A DNA stretch of 64,000 nt from Mesostigma viride (Eukaryota > Streptophyta > Mesostigmatophyceae > Mesostigmatales > Mesostigmataceae): assembly GCA_009746045.1 (NCBI GenBank), contig RPFO01000065.1:8122741-8186740 (forward strand), in the 5' to 3' direction. The notes beneath the pieces were generated by a model, which made no database searches, had not been told where the DNA came from, and saw only the letters and a list, made by a program, of their open reading frames with translations. Positions 33,801 to 45,004 of this stretch are shown here, piece after piece. The position numbers and the translations under genes were made by a program. Each line of letters starts with the position of its first letter. Within the stretch, counting starts at the first letter, position 1.

Positions 33801-34068
33801 GCAATCACATGCCAAGTCGGTGTTCAGGAGGGTGGGTGGTAAGCCCAGGCAGGGTAACGCGCCTGACAACGGGGGAGGAGGCCAGGGCAAGTCAAAGATC
33901 CAGTGCTACCTGTGCAAGGGGTGGGGGCACATCAAGAAGGAGTGTCCCAGCTTCAAGAAGACCCAGGGCCAGGGCAGCAACAAGAAAAACAACAACAAGA
34001 ACAACAACAAGTCCCAGGCAGGCCAGCCTTCAAAGGGCAGTCAGCAAGAAGACAACAAGGAGCAGTGA
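30875..34068 (+). CDS. Copia gag, split by a TTAA element
   Basis: The frame starts MAEGRRGKGLASGNN at 30875 and reaches CTDQI at 31207. There the TTAA element enters, and the same frame resumes at 33293 (KDLTRECKKANKAW) when one TTAA copy is removed. The C-terminal part has a zinc knuckle (CYLCKGWGHIKKECPSF), as in nucleocapsid, followed by a Lys/Asn/Gln-rich tail. Gag forms the cytoplasmic virus-like particle that packages element RNA. Without the insertion it would be about 370 residues. TGA at 34066 ends it, and pol starts 140 nt later in another frame. Confidence 0.85.
31206..33296. mobile_element. 2.1-kb TTAA-flanked TIR element inside copia gag
   Basis: The element runs 31210-33292 between TTAA copies at 31206 and 33293. 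Ends are CCCTTGGATCGTGTCC and GGACAGCACGATCCAAGGG (imperfect TIRs). Subterminal motifs GCCACTACAAATAGGG and CCACTATAAATAGGGG occur near both ends, and another copy lies at about 31580. Its TIR differs from the 6.5-kb element, so it is a separate TTAA family. The open frame on the minus strand at 31890-32519 has no recognisable domain. Confidence 0.88.
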
Positions 34069-34208
34069 CTGTCTGAGGCAACCCCTACACACCTTAATTC
34101 ACCCAAGGGGAGGCCAGGTGCTCCAATGCAGATTTTATATCTGGGCAACAAGAGGGTGATCTCCAGGTTCATGGTGGCCCCAGGTCACCTGGAGAGGTAC
34201 AGGTTCCT

Positions 34209-37200
34209 ATGAAGACGTCCTTGACAGCTGGTGCAGCTGTAAGAATGTCTGACCCCATGCATCCTTGTGCTGGGCACGAGGGTGGACCTCTCATTTTGAG
34301 AGAAACCAATGTACAACCACAGAGGGGTGTGAAGGCCTCTGGTGGTATGCATGTGGTCCCTGCTGGCGGTCCAGGTGTTGGGCATGAGCAGGGTGACTCA
34401 GACTCTGAGTCAGAACAGGATGGAAGACAGCATGGTGATGCTGGACAACCTGACAGCACAGTCCTGACTGTGCCAGGGACTGCTTCCTCTGTGTACCAGG
34501 AGTTGGGTGCCCGAATCCACAACATGTTTGGGCATGCCACTTCTCTGTCAAACAACTTTGCCTTCCGTATGGGCAGGGCACCCCTTCTTAAGGCGTGTCA
34601 GCAAGCTGCCTCACGGTGTAAGTGCCAGTTGTCCTCCAACAAGCCCAGGAAATCACATGCCAAAGCTATACCTCAGAGCATTGGTGATCTGCAGTGTGAT
34701 ATCCAACACATCAGGGGCATGCAACTGTTGGTGTGCGTGGACAGGTACACAAAATACAAGGTGCTGGAGCATTTACCTTCTATGAAGAACAGGTACTTGC
34801 TGGCTGCCCTGCAGAATGTAAGAGCCAAGTTTCCTACCACAAGGATCCAGGTGGACATGCAGTTTCAGCATCTCAAGGGTGATCCTACCCTTCCTGAGTT
34901 GCTGGTTACACCTAGGGAGGCTCATGGGCAGCAGGGTGCTATAGAGAGGGCAATCCAGGAGGTCAAGAAATTGATTATCTCTGAAGACTGGGTACCCTTA
35001 TCTGCACCTGCACTTGTCAGGAGTGCATGGCTGAGGAACGTGGAGCAGCAGCTGAACAGCAGGGTTAACTTCTACTATGATGGAGTTGCTGTCAGCCCAA
35101 TGGGTCTATATCATGGCCTGTGCCCACCACATGTGCTGGAGGGCTGGAAACATGCTGCACATGTCACCTTTGCCAAGCTGAGGGAGAAGGACCGGGGTTG
35201 GAAGATGCTGGAGCCACAAGTGGGTCAGAAGGTCCTAGCTTGGAAGGAACCTAGCCTTTATGGCAAACGTGGTAGCTGGAGTCCTGGGGTGGTTACCCAG
35301 GTTGATGAAGCTAGCCACGCATGCTTGGTCAGCATGGAGGACGAACCAAAGCATGTGCACCGGCTGAGTTGGTCATATGTCAAGCCTAACCTGATGAATG
35401 AGGGCAGTCAGGCACAAGGCTCACAGGACCTGCAGGATTTTCAGGTCCCAAGTGACATCACTGATGCAACGACCACATCTGTTGCAGGGGAATCTGTCAG
35501 CCCTGGCCAGGTTGCAGAGGTACCTGTTGAACAGGCTGCAAGGTCAACAGCTGGGGAGTCAACTGTCAAGCCCAAGGCTCTAACCAAGCCCAGGGGGACA
35601 AGTTTGGCTGGATTAATTGGGGCTCTGCAAAGGGCCAAGAAGCAGCCCAAGGTAGCCAAGCTCAGGTGGCATGGCAATCTGGGGCTGGACACTGCCTTAG
35701 AGGTAGACACTAATTCTCAGGTTTCCATCATTGGGACCAGAGCTGCAGCAGGGTACAGCATGACTGAACCCAGCTATCAGTTTGTGTCTGACTTCAGTGG
35801 CGGGGTACACGTGAAGGTACTGGGTGAGGTATCCATTCCTATCCTTGGACAGGACACTGCTTTTTGTGTCTTGGAGGGCTATCAGGGACCTGCTCTTCTG
35901 GGGCAGAATTTCCTATGCCAGGATGGGGTAGTGATCACGTCCTCTCTCCTGACTAAGGAAGGGGCTGGTCAGGTCCCACTGATTAATTTCAGGACCACTC
36001 ACCTATCACGTGCAGTAACCAGGACGGTTAAGCGTGTGCAAGTGTGCCAGGGGCAGGAGCCCTTGGTTGATGACCTCATATTGCCAGCTGCTAGTCATCC
36101 AAGCAGTTTGGGCATTGGTCCTCACTCACTTGCTGGACACAGCCCTATCAACTACCAAGACCTGGTGAAGCTCATGTCCTCTCCCATTATGTGTCCCCAG
36201 GTCACACTGGGTCTGATTAAATCTGGGGAGGACTGGATCTCCAAGAAATGCGTGGAACCTGTCAATGACCTGCCTCCTGCACGACGTCTACTCAAGCTCA
36301 AGTTTGTCATCAAGATGAAGGAGGTGGACGGGGTCAAGGTACCACATGTCAGGCCAGTGCTGAATGAGTTCAAGGGTACTGGTGAGTGCACTGCTGAGGA
36401 GTTGTATACCCCTGGCATGCTGCATGATACTTGGAGGCTGCTGCTGTGTGTCTTTCTAGGCCTTCTCAACAAGGGCTTGGACTATGGCTCAGTGGTGGTA
36501 GACTTCAAGAGGGCATTTCTGGAGGGGGATGCAGATGTGGCACAGGAAAAGTGGGAGGGCAAGACGCCTTTCTATGTCAGGGTGCCTGCTGTATGGAAAT
36601 CGGGGTTCTTTGAACGGAGTTTCTTCTATACGTGAATGCGGGAACAAGAGGCCGCTGGATGAGCGGCTTATAGGTCGTAGTGTTTACTCGTAGCTGTTTG
36701 GCTAGAGCTTTTGTGATTAGTAGATGCAATATAGTGCATGGTTGAAAAATGAATTAAATAAAATGTGCGTTCCGCGCTTGGGTTGATTATACCCGGGCGG
36801 AACGGGGCGTGAGGTGCAGTGCCCCTGAAAAGAACAACCTACGCATTATTTAATACTAGCCGTGCAGGTTCGGGATATTCTACCCCCGGTCTGTACGGTT
36901 AGCGTCTTACTAGCATCCACTAAACATAAGGGTTTAATGACGTCAGTTAGCTAGGGATAAGGGAGGTTTTGCGACTAAAAGCCGCTCTGGCTGGTTTTGT
37001 CGGCCTCTTTCTTTGCTCGTTGTCGTTGCGGCGGCAGCCGCAGCTATGGGTGCTGCGGAGCAAAATCCCAAAAGCACTGGTTGCACTGGCCACTTGGCCA
37101 GTGGTGAGACTTCCAGTTGTTAACCGGCCAGGCGTAGTTCCTCGCTCGGTTAACTAAAAGAAAAGAAAATGATTACCTCCGGTCCGCACCTTTTCCCCAG

Positions 37201-39655
37201 CTTGGGGTCTTTGGTGGGCCGGATGCCGTGACAGGTGCTCAACTGTCGCTTGGTCGGCCCAGTGCGCGAGCTGGTGCTCCGTACCTGGGGATGCTTGCAC
37301 CCCGGGTTGGAGCCGGATGGCTGGCACTGGCGACCCGTGTCTCGGTCCGCGGCCTGCGGCTTTTTCTTCGGAAATTGCTGCTGGCCAGCAAACTTTGCAA
37401 TTGCCTTCCGCCGAGGGGGGGGTGGTTGGGGCTGGGGACGGCGATGGGAAAAGCGCCTAAGCTAGAAATTTTTTCCCCACGCATAGAAACCTCGGGGGGG
37501 AATGCGGTCTTGGCTGAACGGACTCTCGTTCAGCCAGGTGCCTGGGGCTGTGGCCTCGGGCATCCGGGCTGGCGGGGCCTGGGCTAGGTCCACGTTTTTT
37601 CTCGAAGCACCCCGGGTCTATGGGGAGACGGCCATAGCGGTACCGACTCGGGGCCCCGAGAGGGGTCATGATAGGCTGGCCGTGCGCAATCGCAGTGCAA
37701 ATGCGCTGGGCCTTTTTGGGCCTGGCCATGCATCCACAGCCGCCGGGCACACGCCTCCCGATGTGGGGGGCTCCCGTTTTGCGGCAGGGCGGTCACTTGT
37801 GACAACGAGCAAGGTGGAGTGCGGCTTCAAGGGAAAGCCAGGGCGGGGGTGATTGGGTAACGTACTTCATGAAGGGCCTTGAACGGCGTGCCTCCGGGCA
37901 TGTCAATTAGTGTCACATGTATGCTTCCACTTATTGTTTTAATGAAGATGCTGGTTTTTGTGGGAGCTACGTGGGACATGAATCGGGGTTCTTTGAACGG
38001 AGTTTCTTCTATACGTGAATGCGGGAACAAGAGGCCGCTGGATGAGCGGCTTATAGGTCGTAGTGTTTACTCGTAGCTGTTTGGCTAGAGCTTTTGTGAT
38101 TAGTAGATGCAATATAGTGCATGGTTGAAAAATGAATTAAATAAAATGTGCGTTCCGCGCTTGGGTTGATTATACCCGGGCGGAACGGGGCGTGAGGTGC
38201 AGTGCCCCTGAAAAGAACAACCTACGCATTATTTAATACTAGCCGTGCAGGTTCGGGATATTCTACCCCCGGTCTGTACGGTTAGCGTCTTACTAGCATC
38301 CACTAAACATAAGGGTTTAATGACGTCAGTTAGCTAGGGATAAGGGAGGTTTTGCGACTAAAAGCCGCTCTGGCTGGTTTTGTCGGCCTCTTTCTTTGCT
38401 CCCCACCCACCCACCCGTGTCTTGGTTGCCTCTAGGGCAACGTACTTCATGAAGGGCCTTGAACGGCGTGCCTCCGGGCATGTCAATTAGTGTCACATGT
38501 ATGCTTCCACTTATTGTTTTAATGAAGATGCTGGTTTTTGTGGGAGCTACGTGGGACATGAAAGGGACATTCACACTGAGTTCCTTAAAATCCTCAAGGG
38601 CCTGGAGGGCCTGAGGTCAAGTCCAATAATCTGGAGGGAGACTCTCAACCGTTTCCTGAAGGAGCATTGCAACTTGAAGGTTTCTCCTGTAGACCCCTGT
38701 CTGTTTCTGGGGCAATGGGAAGGCCTACCAGTGTATGCTTCGCTGCACGGGGATGACCTACATCTGATAGCTCCCACGTCGTGGCTTAAGGAGCTGATCT
38801 CCATCATTAAGTCCAAGTTTCCTCTGGGTAGGGAGCAATGGCAGGTGGAGAATGAGCCTCTCCTGTTTGTGGGCATGGAGGCCACACTGGTGAAGAAGGG
38901 GGGGAGTGGCGTATGCTGCTGGTGGGGGCAACGATTATCAAGAGACCCTCATTAGCAAGCTTCCTCCAGTCATCACACAGGCACTGTGTCCCATGGTGAG
39001 GGGCATGGTTGCTTGGGTGGCAGGCATTTCCAGGCCAGACCTTATGGTCATAGCCAGGTTGCCTGATGACATGCTGACAGAGCTAGGGTCTGCCAAGGTG
39101 GCTGATCAGGTCAGGGCTTCGTCTGGCATTCTGTTGTCTGCAGTGGATTTATCACAACCCATTTGCATGGAGCTGTATGTGGATAGCTCAATGGACAGCA
39201 GGCAGGTCTCCAAGGTCAGGGGCAGGGCTGCAGGGCTCTTTGTGCTCAGACAGGAAGGCCTGGGGAGTTTGGTGAGCTGGTTTAGTCGCCTGCACAAACG
39301 GGTGGCTGTCAGTAGTGATGTGGCAGAATGCAGGGCTATTTGTGAAGGCATTCACACAAGCCTTTATCTGAAGGAGTTGCTTCATCAGATGACTTCTAAC
39401 ACTCCTTGGCCACTTCAGGTTACCACTCTTCTCAAAACAGACTCCATGGGGATGGTGCAGTTTGTGCACAGGCAGATGGCCAGAAGTAGGGACTTGGATT
39501 ATCTCCTTCTTAAGGAATTGTCCTCCTTGGCCAATATTGAGCATATCCCTGGGGTTGACAATCCTGCTGATGCTTTGACCAAGCTAGTGCAGAAGGCAGC
39601 AGTGCAATACAAGGTTCTTCAGTCTCTGATGGACCCATCTCAGCAAGCTGTCTAA
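34209..39655 (+). CDS. Copia pol: integrase, protease-like, reverse transcriptase, RNase H (interrupted)
   Basis: Frame 34209-36597 encodes an H/C zinc motif (IHNMFGHAT...CQQAASRCKC), an integrase core (D in QCDIQH, D in IQVDMQF, E in QGAIERAIQE), then a retropepsin-like domain (LEVDTNSQVSIIG...LLGQNFL, about residue 498) and the start of reverse transcriptase (VVVDFKRAFLEGD). After the insertion at 36598-38562 the RT resumes with ILKGLEGLRSSPIIW and ASLHGDDLHLI, the latter standing in for the usual YVDD. RNase H follows with YVDSS, VSSDVAECRA, LLKTDSMGMVQ and NPADALTK. A G-run near 38900 shifts the frame between RT and RNase H. Protease lies after integrase instead of before it, and DTN replaces the usual DTG/DSG. 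Confidence 0.85.
36598..38562. mobile_element. Tandem-dimer insertion in copia reverse transcriptase
   Basis: The insert has the order B-C-A-B-D-A. B (about 420 bp, TCGGGGTTCTTTGAACGG onward) occurs at 36598 and 37980. A (about 122 bp, from AACGTACTTCATGAAGGG to GACATGAA) occurs at 37858 and 38440. C (840 bp) and D (39 bp) fill the middle of the two units. It is thus two head-to-tail copies of one element, the second internally deleted. The RT frame is open on both sides and meets after removal. No clear TIRs, and only an A-run at the borders, so the class is unknown. Confidence 0.8.
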
Positions 39656-40607
39656 GCTGGTGCCTGGTTATAGGGCATTGGAGAGCAGATTGTGTGGTAG
39701 TGTCAGCATTGTGACTGGCATAATACCTGTATCTTAGTCTGTACTAAGGCTCATGGACCATGGTACACTCACTCTGATTTTAATCAGGATACAGCCAGGT
39801 TTTGGCTGGGGTTCATGCTGTTGACTACACAAGGTTGACAGGTCCATTACAGACCATGTATTCTATTTTAAAAAGAAATGTATATTTGTACATACCTCAC
39901 ACAATGGTCTGGGAACCTTTATTCTGGGGTTTATAGGGCGGGGTTCGATTCCCTGGTATTATGTTTCTACAAGCTGGCCTGCTCAGGTGTTTTACCTGTT
40001 CAGACTTCCCTAGTTCCCCAGGGCAGGATTTAATTGTTGCCTATGTGTTTCATTTTGTCATTTGTTTGCTGTGGCAATTTATCATCTGACAAGTAGACGG
40101 GCGCCATAAGACGGGCGCCAATACTAACCTGTTGAGAGTATGACGGGGAAACTATTGTAATACGTCTTACTTTGTCAAGTGGTATTTCAATTGTCATGGA
40201 TTTATTGTGCTTATATTAGATATGTACTGGGTTTTATGGGATTAGTATCTGGGATTAATGTAACTCACCGCCAGAAGGTCATTGTACTGGAGGCTCTACC
40301 GAGGTGATGGGATTAATTCCTGGAGAAGACCTCATAGAATTAACCTGTATGTATTTAATTTTGTGTGTTTCTAATATCTGGTGGTACTCTGTAATGCCAC
40401 TTCCATAGGTTTTTATCCATTTCTCATGAAATGGTTTTCCCTGTGGCAGATCTGTTTCTTTTCCAGTTCCTTAAAAGAAAGGGCTGGGGGAATGGCATTG
40501 GCCATTAAAGACATCTGTTCAAGCTTCAAGCTGGAGTGAAGGACATTTCAAGCTACTTCAAGGGTCCCTGGCAGGGGATGTGATCCCTAAAGAAAAGAAG
40601 GGATTGG
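39656..40607 (+). other. Copia 3' untranslated region
   Basis: Non-coding sequence between the RNase H stop and the right LTR. It ends in the purine-rich AAAGAAAAGAAGGGA that fits a polypurine tract. Confidence 0.6.
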
Positions 40608-41223
40608 AGTTAACGTAAAGGATTTACGTTAGATGGATAGAGATTGTTACGCTCTTTCCAACGGCACCTTGAACGCCTCATTTGGTTAAGGAACGTAAAA
40701 GTTATGACGTTTCCTAGGCTGTGCCGACAGTACCCGGCGCGCCACTGTGGGCGCGTACGGACACAGGATGTACAAGTGTCACTTTGATAGTCCGCAGGAC
40801 GTTGACAGGACTTGTACAGGACTTGATGGTCAATTGATAGGTAGGCGCACTGTAGCGCGCCAGGACCTATGAGACAATTGATGCTGACTAGTGTACGGAT
40901 AGGTCCACAGGACTAGCCGTATGGACAATTGATAGATCTGCGCGCCAAAGGCGTGCCAGAGTCTGTGTAATCAATTGATTGACAGTTCAGCTGTGACAGT
41001 GCAGCTGAATACTTGGACGCGTCCCTAGCAAGCTATATGTGTGACTTGGTCGCACCGGGACGCTAGCTCTTGCGTGCACGCTCTCTTGGCATAACGACCC
41101 TGTCGTCTGTGCTACGTGCAGTCTCGGACTTGACGTGACTTACGTCTGGGTTTGCTCATTATAATAAAGGCAACTTTCCTGCAAGAGCCATGGATTCCCT
41201 CGGTGGTAAACTCTCATTCAACT
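40608..41223 (+). repeat. Right copia LTR (616 bp, uninterrupted)
   Basis: Starts AGTTAACGTAAAGG and ends TCTCATTCAACT. It matches both pieces of the left LTR and holds the single TTAA (40686-40689) that was the target of the 6.5-kb element. Confidence 0.93.
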
Positions 41224-41228
41224 GGTGG

Positions 41229-42178
41229 CGCTTAAGCGCCTCAAAAGCCTGTTGGCACTGCTCAGCCCAAAGGAACGGGGTACCCTTCTTGAGAAGAGCG
41301 TTGATCGGGGCGGCGATGGTGGCAAACCGCGGGATGAACCGTCGGTAGTAAGAGGCCAATCCCAGGAAGCTGCGCACCCCTTTCACGTCCGTAGGGACAG
41401 GCCATTGCTGAACGGACTCGATCTTCTCAGGGTCGGTCGCGATGCCGTCCGCCGACAAGGTATGGCCCAGAAACGGCACGCAGCGGCCGGCGCGCACCTT
41501 GGCCTTCCGCGCCGAAAGGTGCTCATCCTCCATGATCTGCAGCACGGCGTCCACATCCTCTAGGTGCTCCTCGAACGTCTTGGAGTACACCAGGATGTCG
41601 TCCAGATACGCCAGCGCGCACGTGCGCTTGTAGGTCCAGGGCGGGCGCGCCCCCTTCTGCGGGTCCGCCAGGTCCTGGGAGACCTGCGGCAAGTGGGCTG
41701 TGCCCATCACCGGACGGAGGATGTCATTCATCAGCATCTGGAAGGACGCAGGCGAATTGCACAGCCCCATTGCCGCCACCCGAAACTGATAGTGACCGAA
41801 GGGCGTAGCGAACGCGGTCTTGTGGCAGTCTTCTGGCGCGATGCGCAGCTGCCAAAACCCGTCCGCACAGTCGATGACGGTGAAACACGTGGCCCCCTGG
41901 ACACGGTTGAAGATGTCGTCGATCCGCGGTAGAGGATACCGGGACTTGACGGTGATGGCGTTCAGCTTCCGGTAATCCGTCACCAGACGCCACTTGCCTC
42001 CTGGCTTGGGAACGAGCAGCACGCCCGCTGAGAAGGGGCTGTTGCTGGGTTCAATGAGCCCAGCGTCGAGCAGTGAAATGAGGATCTTCTTGAGCTCCAC
42101 CAGCTCGACTGGGCCCATGCGGTACATGGGAGACACGGTAGGCCCGGAACCCTCCTGGAGCTGGACACGATGTAACAC
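41229..42178 (-). CDS. Gypsy reverse transcriptase
   Basis: Typical Ty3 reverse transcriptase: KPGGKWRLVTDYRKLN, FTVIDCADGFWQL, FATPFGHYQFRVAAMGL, the catalytic ALAYLDDILVYS, FLGHTLSADGI and SFLGLASYYRRFIP. It copies element RNA to cDNA in cytoplasmic particles. An insert of about 25 residues (LADPQKGARPPWTYKR region) lies just before YLDD. The frame is cut at EALKRH by the copia element (target copy at 41224) and continues at 22833. Confidence 0.93.
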
Positions 42179-43000
42179 CGATCGGTTGGGAGGGAACTGG
42201 GGGTGCGATCCGCAAAAAGGGTAGTGCGCTTCTCCAGGACGGCATTGAACCGCGCCAGCTCGTCCGGTGTGAATCCGGCACCAATCTCGTTAAGCAGAGC
42301 CTGAGTGCTGTCCAGGTCTATGCGATACATCGCGTACTCCTTGCCCTTCCGGAGCTGGCGCGCCAGCGTCTTGCTACTCATCAGGATCTGGGACGCTGGT
42401 CGAGGCCCGTCCGCCGAGCGCTCGTGTGTAATGTTATGGACCTCCGCGGCCTGTGCCCTATACTCGCTGTCTGGGCACCAGAATGAACCATCCGGAAACC
42501 AAACTACCCGCCGGCGCACACTGATGTCCACATCCTGCTTGTCCAGCCAGTCCACTCCAATGATGATGTCGGCAGCGCCCAGCGGCGCAATAGTCGCCAC
42601 CAGGTCCACCGGCGTGCCCTGCAGCACACCCTTGATGTCTGCTAGGCCCGGCGATTGGTGCGCCGACCGTCTGAGTAGGTGACATATACTGCCGTGGTGT
42701 GAGGCCGGGGTACCAGGCCCAGCCGACGCACCAGGGCCTCGTTGATGAAGGACGTGGAGGCGCCGGTGTCGACCAGGAACTTCACGTCCATGATCGTTTT
42801 CTCCTTCAAATACGGATCAAGGACGGTGGGAGGGACCAATAACCCTCCGCTGAAAAGAAACAGATGCCGCGAATCTCCTTGAGATGCACGCGCCGCCGGT
42901 TGGGTGGACGCGTCTGCGGCCACGTTATTGACGTCTACCTCTACTCTAGTTGACTCCGCGTCTGGGCTACCATCTGATTTTTCTACCCTATCCCCTACCC
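41980..43000 (-). CDS. Gypsy protease region (frameshifted)
   Basis: The retropepsin active site FLVDTGASTSFI lies at about 42780-42745 in the frame ending at 42642. The rest of the fold (ADIIIGVDWL) is in the frame 42627-41980. The frame change near 42640 cuts the protease in two. The second frame then provides the linker to reverse transcriptase (ITHERSADG...LFADRTPSSLP). Protease matures the gag-pol polyprotein; this copy would need frame correction or is dead. Confidence 0.8.
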
Positions 43001-43575
43001 CGGGACCCAAGCCCATGGGCAGGGCTACTACTCCCGAGGAGCGGTGGGACGGGAGGCCGCCTCGCCCGACCACCCGCCCTCTTCCCCCCCTCCTCCTCCT
43101 CTTCGTCAGCCCCCTCCTCGTCGTCGTACTCGTAGCCAGCCACTGCCTGCGTTTGGCCGGAAGAGGAGGACTGTCGCCGCGCCTCCATCTCGTTGACCGC
43201 ACGCAACACACCCTTGGTAGAGCTGGTCGCGGGTGGTCGCGGCTGCTGGTACTGCGTCGGGACCTGTCTGGCGTGCTGCAGGCGAGCCGCACGCTCACCC
43301 GCGTTGCGGGGTCGGTCCCGAGGACCGGAGGAGTCGGGGCGGCTGCCGAAGGCCGGGCCGGAGAAACGAACACTGGGTGTCCCTTCTCCTGTCCCACGAC
43401 TGGCGTTCTTGCCCCGGAGCTTGGGGCAGTCGCGCTTGAGGTGCCCCACCTCGCTGCACATGAAGCAGCGCGCCTTGCTAGCGTCGATCGCGTTGACGCC
43501 ATGGTCAGTGTAGCCCTCGTCAGGGTCGTCGAGGTACTCGTCCTCCTCCTCGCCGGCGAAATCAGTGGAGTACAT
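42988..43575 (-). CDS. Gypsy nucleocapsid-like ORF with CCHC zinc knuckle
   Basis: The frame from ATG 43575 (MYSTDFAGEEEDEYLDDPDE) holds a CCHC knuckle CFMCSEVGHLKRDCP, then Arg/Ser/Gln-rich and Glu-rich low complexity. Its ATG follows the stop of the capsid ORF by only a few bases. The knuckle binds element RNA during packaging. Confidence 0.8.
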   Translation of the reverse strand: MYSTDFAGEEEDEYLDDPDEGYTDHGVNAIDASKARCFMCSEVGHLKRDCPKLRGKNASRGTGEGTPSVRFSGPAFGSRPDSSGPRDRPRNAGERAARLQHARQVPTQYQQPRPPATSSTKGVLRAVNEMEARRQSSSSGQTQAVAGYEYDDEEGADEEEEEGGKRAGGRARRPPVPPLLGSSSPAHGLGSRGRG

Positions 43576-43580
43576 CTGAT

Positions 43581-44330
43581 TCACCCGTCGCGGGGGAGCA
43601 GGTCTGAAGAAACGGCGCACTGAGGGGCACGCCCGCGAGCCACTACGTCGGCCACCTGTAGGAGATACCTCTGGATATTCAAGATGTCCCACTCTTCCCA
43701 AGGGACATCAGCATAGTGCTTGAATACCTCGTCCTGCAGCTCAGGGCAGAGTGCCTCGATGAACCTGCTCTTGTACTCGTACCAGGTCATGTCAGCCAGG
43801 TAGGCGGCGCTGGACTCGAACTTAGACAGAAACTCGCGATATGGGGTGGTCCCCTGGCGCAGCTTGCTGAAGGCCATCCGCTCGTGGAGTGTAGCATCTG
43901 GGGGCACCAGCTTGCGACGCACTCGGTCCATCAGTTCCGCCAAGGTTTGCGGGTATGACTGGGACGCGATGCTCTCACAGTTCAAGATGCTTATCACCGA
44001 GGGGTCCATACAGGTGTTAATCACCAGATCAATCAGATCGCTGGTGGCCAGCTGCCAGTTGTGATGGTTGCGCCAGATGGTATACTGCCGTCGCCACATG
44101 CGTCCCCATTCCTCTACCTCGCGCGGTTTCATGTCCGCGTGCAGCTTGGGTACATTCTTGAAATTGGGCATCGGTGGGGCCTTTACCGCGGCGGTGATGG
44201 GCCCACCGACGTCTACGTGGGGAATCGCCGAAGTCGGGGGGCTGCGGTCGGGGGAGAGAGCTGGATCTGGGCGGCGTACCATGAGTCCGCCGCACCTGGA
44301 CGGAGGAGGGGTGTTCGTACCCCGGGTCAT
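43581..44330 (-). CDS. Gypsy gag capsid-like domain
   Basis: About 249 residues with the retrotransposon gag pattern: EVEEWGRMWRRQYTIW, LVPPDATLHERMAFSKLRQG, YREFLSKFESSAAYL and WYEYKSRFIEALCPEL. It forms the particle shell. Its ATG overlaps the stop of the preceding polyQ ORF in the sequence ATGA (44330-44327). Confidence 0.8.
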   Translation of the reverse strand: MTRGTNTPPPSRCGGLMVRRPDPALSPDRSPPTSAIPHVDVGGPITAAVKAPPMPNFKNVPKLHADMKPREVEEWGRMWRRQYTIWRNHHNWQLATSDLIDLVINTCMDPSVISILNCESIASQSYPQTLAELMDRVRRKLVPPDATLHERMAFSKLRQGTTPYREFLSKFESSAAYLADMTWYEYKSRFIEALCPELQDEVFKHYADVPWEEWDILNIQRYLLQVADVVARGRAPQCAVSSDLLPRDG

Positions 44331-44930
44331 CCAAGGCCACCCTGCTGAAGCTGAAGTTGCCAGCAGGCGCAGGCGAGGGACCGCGCTTGGTCAAGCACCC
44401 GTGGGCGCTGCGGTTGATGCGCCGGGCGCTGACTGGCGTGTGAGTCTCCTCGTCTCTGGGTGACACTGCTCCTGGTCTCCCCTGGGCTGGTCCGTGGTCT
44501 ATGAGTACCAACGGGCGGGCCCTGCGTGACAGTTCCCTCGTCCGCCTCGTTAGTCCCTTCCAGGTCATCGAACTCGCCATCTGCCCCTGGGACCTCCCCT
44601 TCCTCGTCCGAATACCATAGCGCCGTGGGTAACAGGGACGTGCTGCCGAAGGACACTCTGCGTCTGCCCCGGTGTGGGGGGCCCGGTGGAGGTCCCTGGG
44701 GCCGCCCCCGACCTGCCCAAGGATGCGTTGGCCGCCCGGTGACTGGCTGCTGATGGCGGTAGTGCAGGGTATCTTCATTCTCGTCTCTCTGCTGCTCTGG
44801 ATCAGGTGGTAGCCATTGTGGTCTCGTCTGGGGTTGTTGCTGCTGCATCCGGGGTTGCTGCTGTTGCCATTGCTGCTGCGTTGACCGTTGCTGCTGCTGA
44901 TGTTGCTGCTGCTGTTGCTGCTGCTGCGGT

Positions 44931-45004
<74 letters not shown>

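Larger units (their letters stand above)
22834..41228 (+). mobile_element. Ty1/copia-like LTR retrotransposon nested in gypsy pol
   Basis: The 5-bp target duplication GGTGG lies at 22834-22838 and 41224-41228. The left LTR is 22839-22920 plus 29401-29938 (split by a TTAA element); the right LTR is 40608-41223. The two read as identical over about 616 bp, so insertion was recent. LTR termini are AGTTAACG...TTCAACT, not the usual TG...CA. The plus strand encodes an unknown first ORF, gag with a zinc knuckle, then integrase, protease-like, reverse transcriptase and RNase H domains. Three later insertions interrupt it. A purine-rich tract (AAAGAAAAGAAGGGA) lies just before the right LTR. Confidence 0.93.

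Noticed and set aside
36598-38562. Helitron
   Set aside because: Starts with TC after an A but lacks a CTRR end with hairpin.
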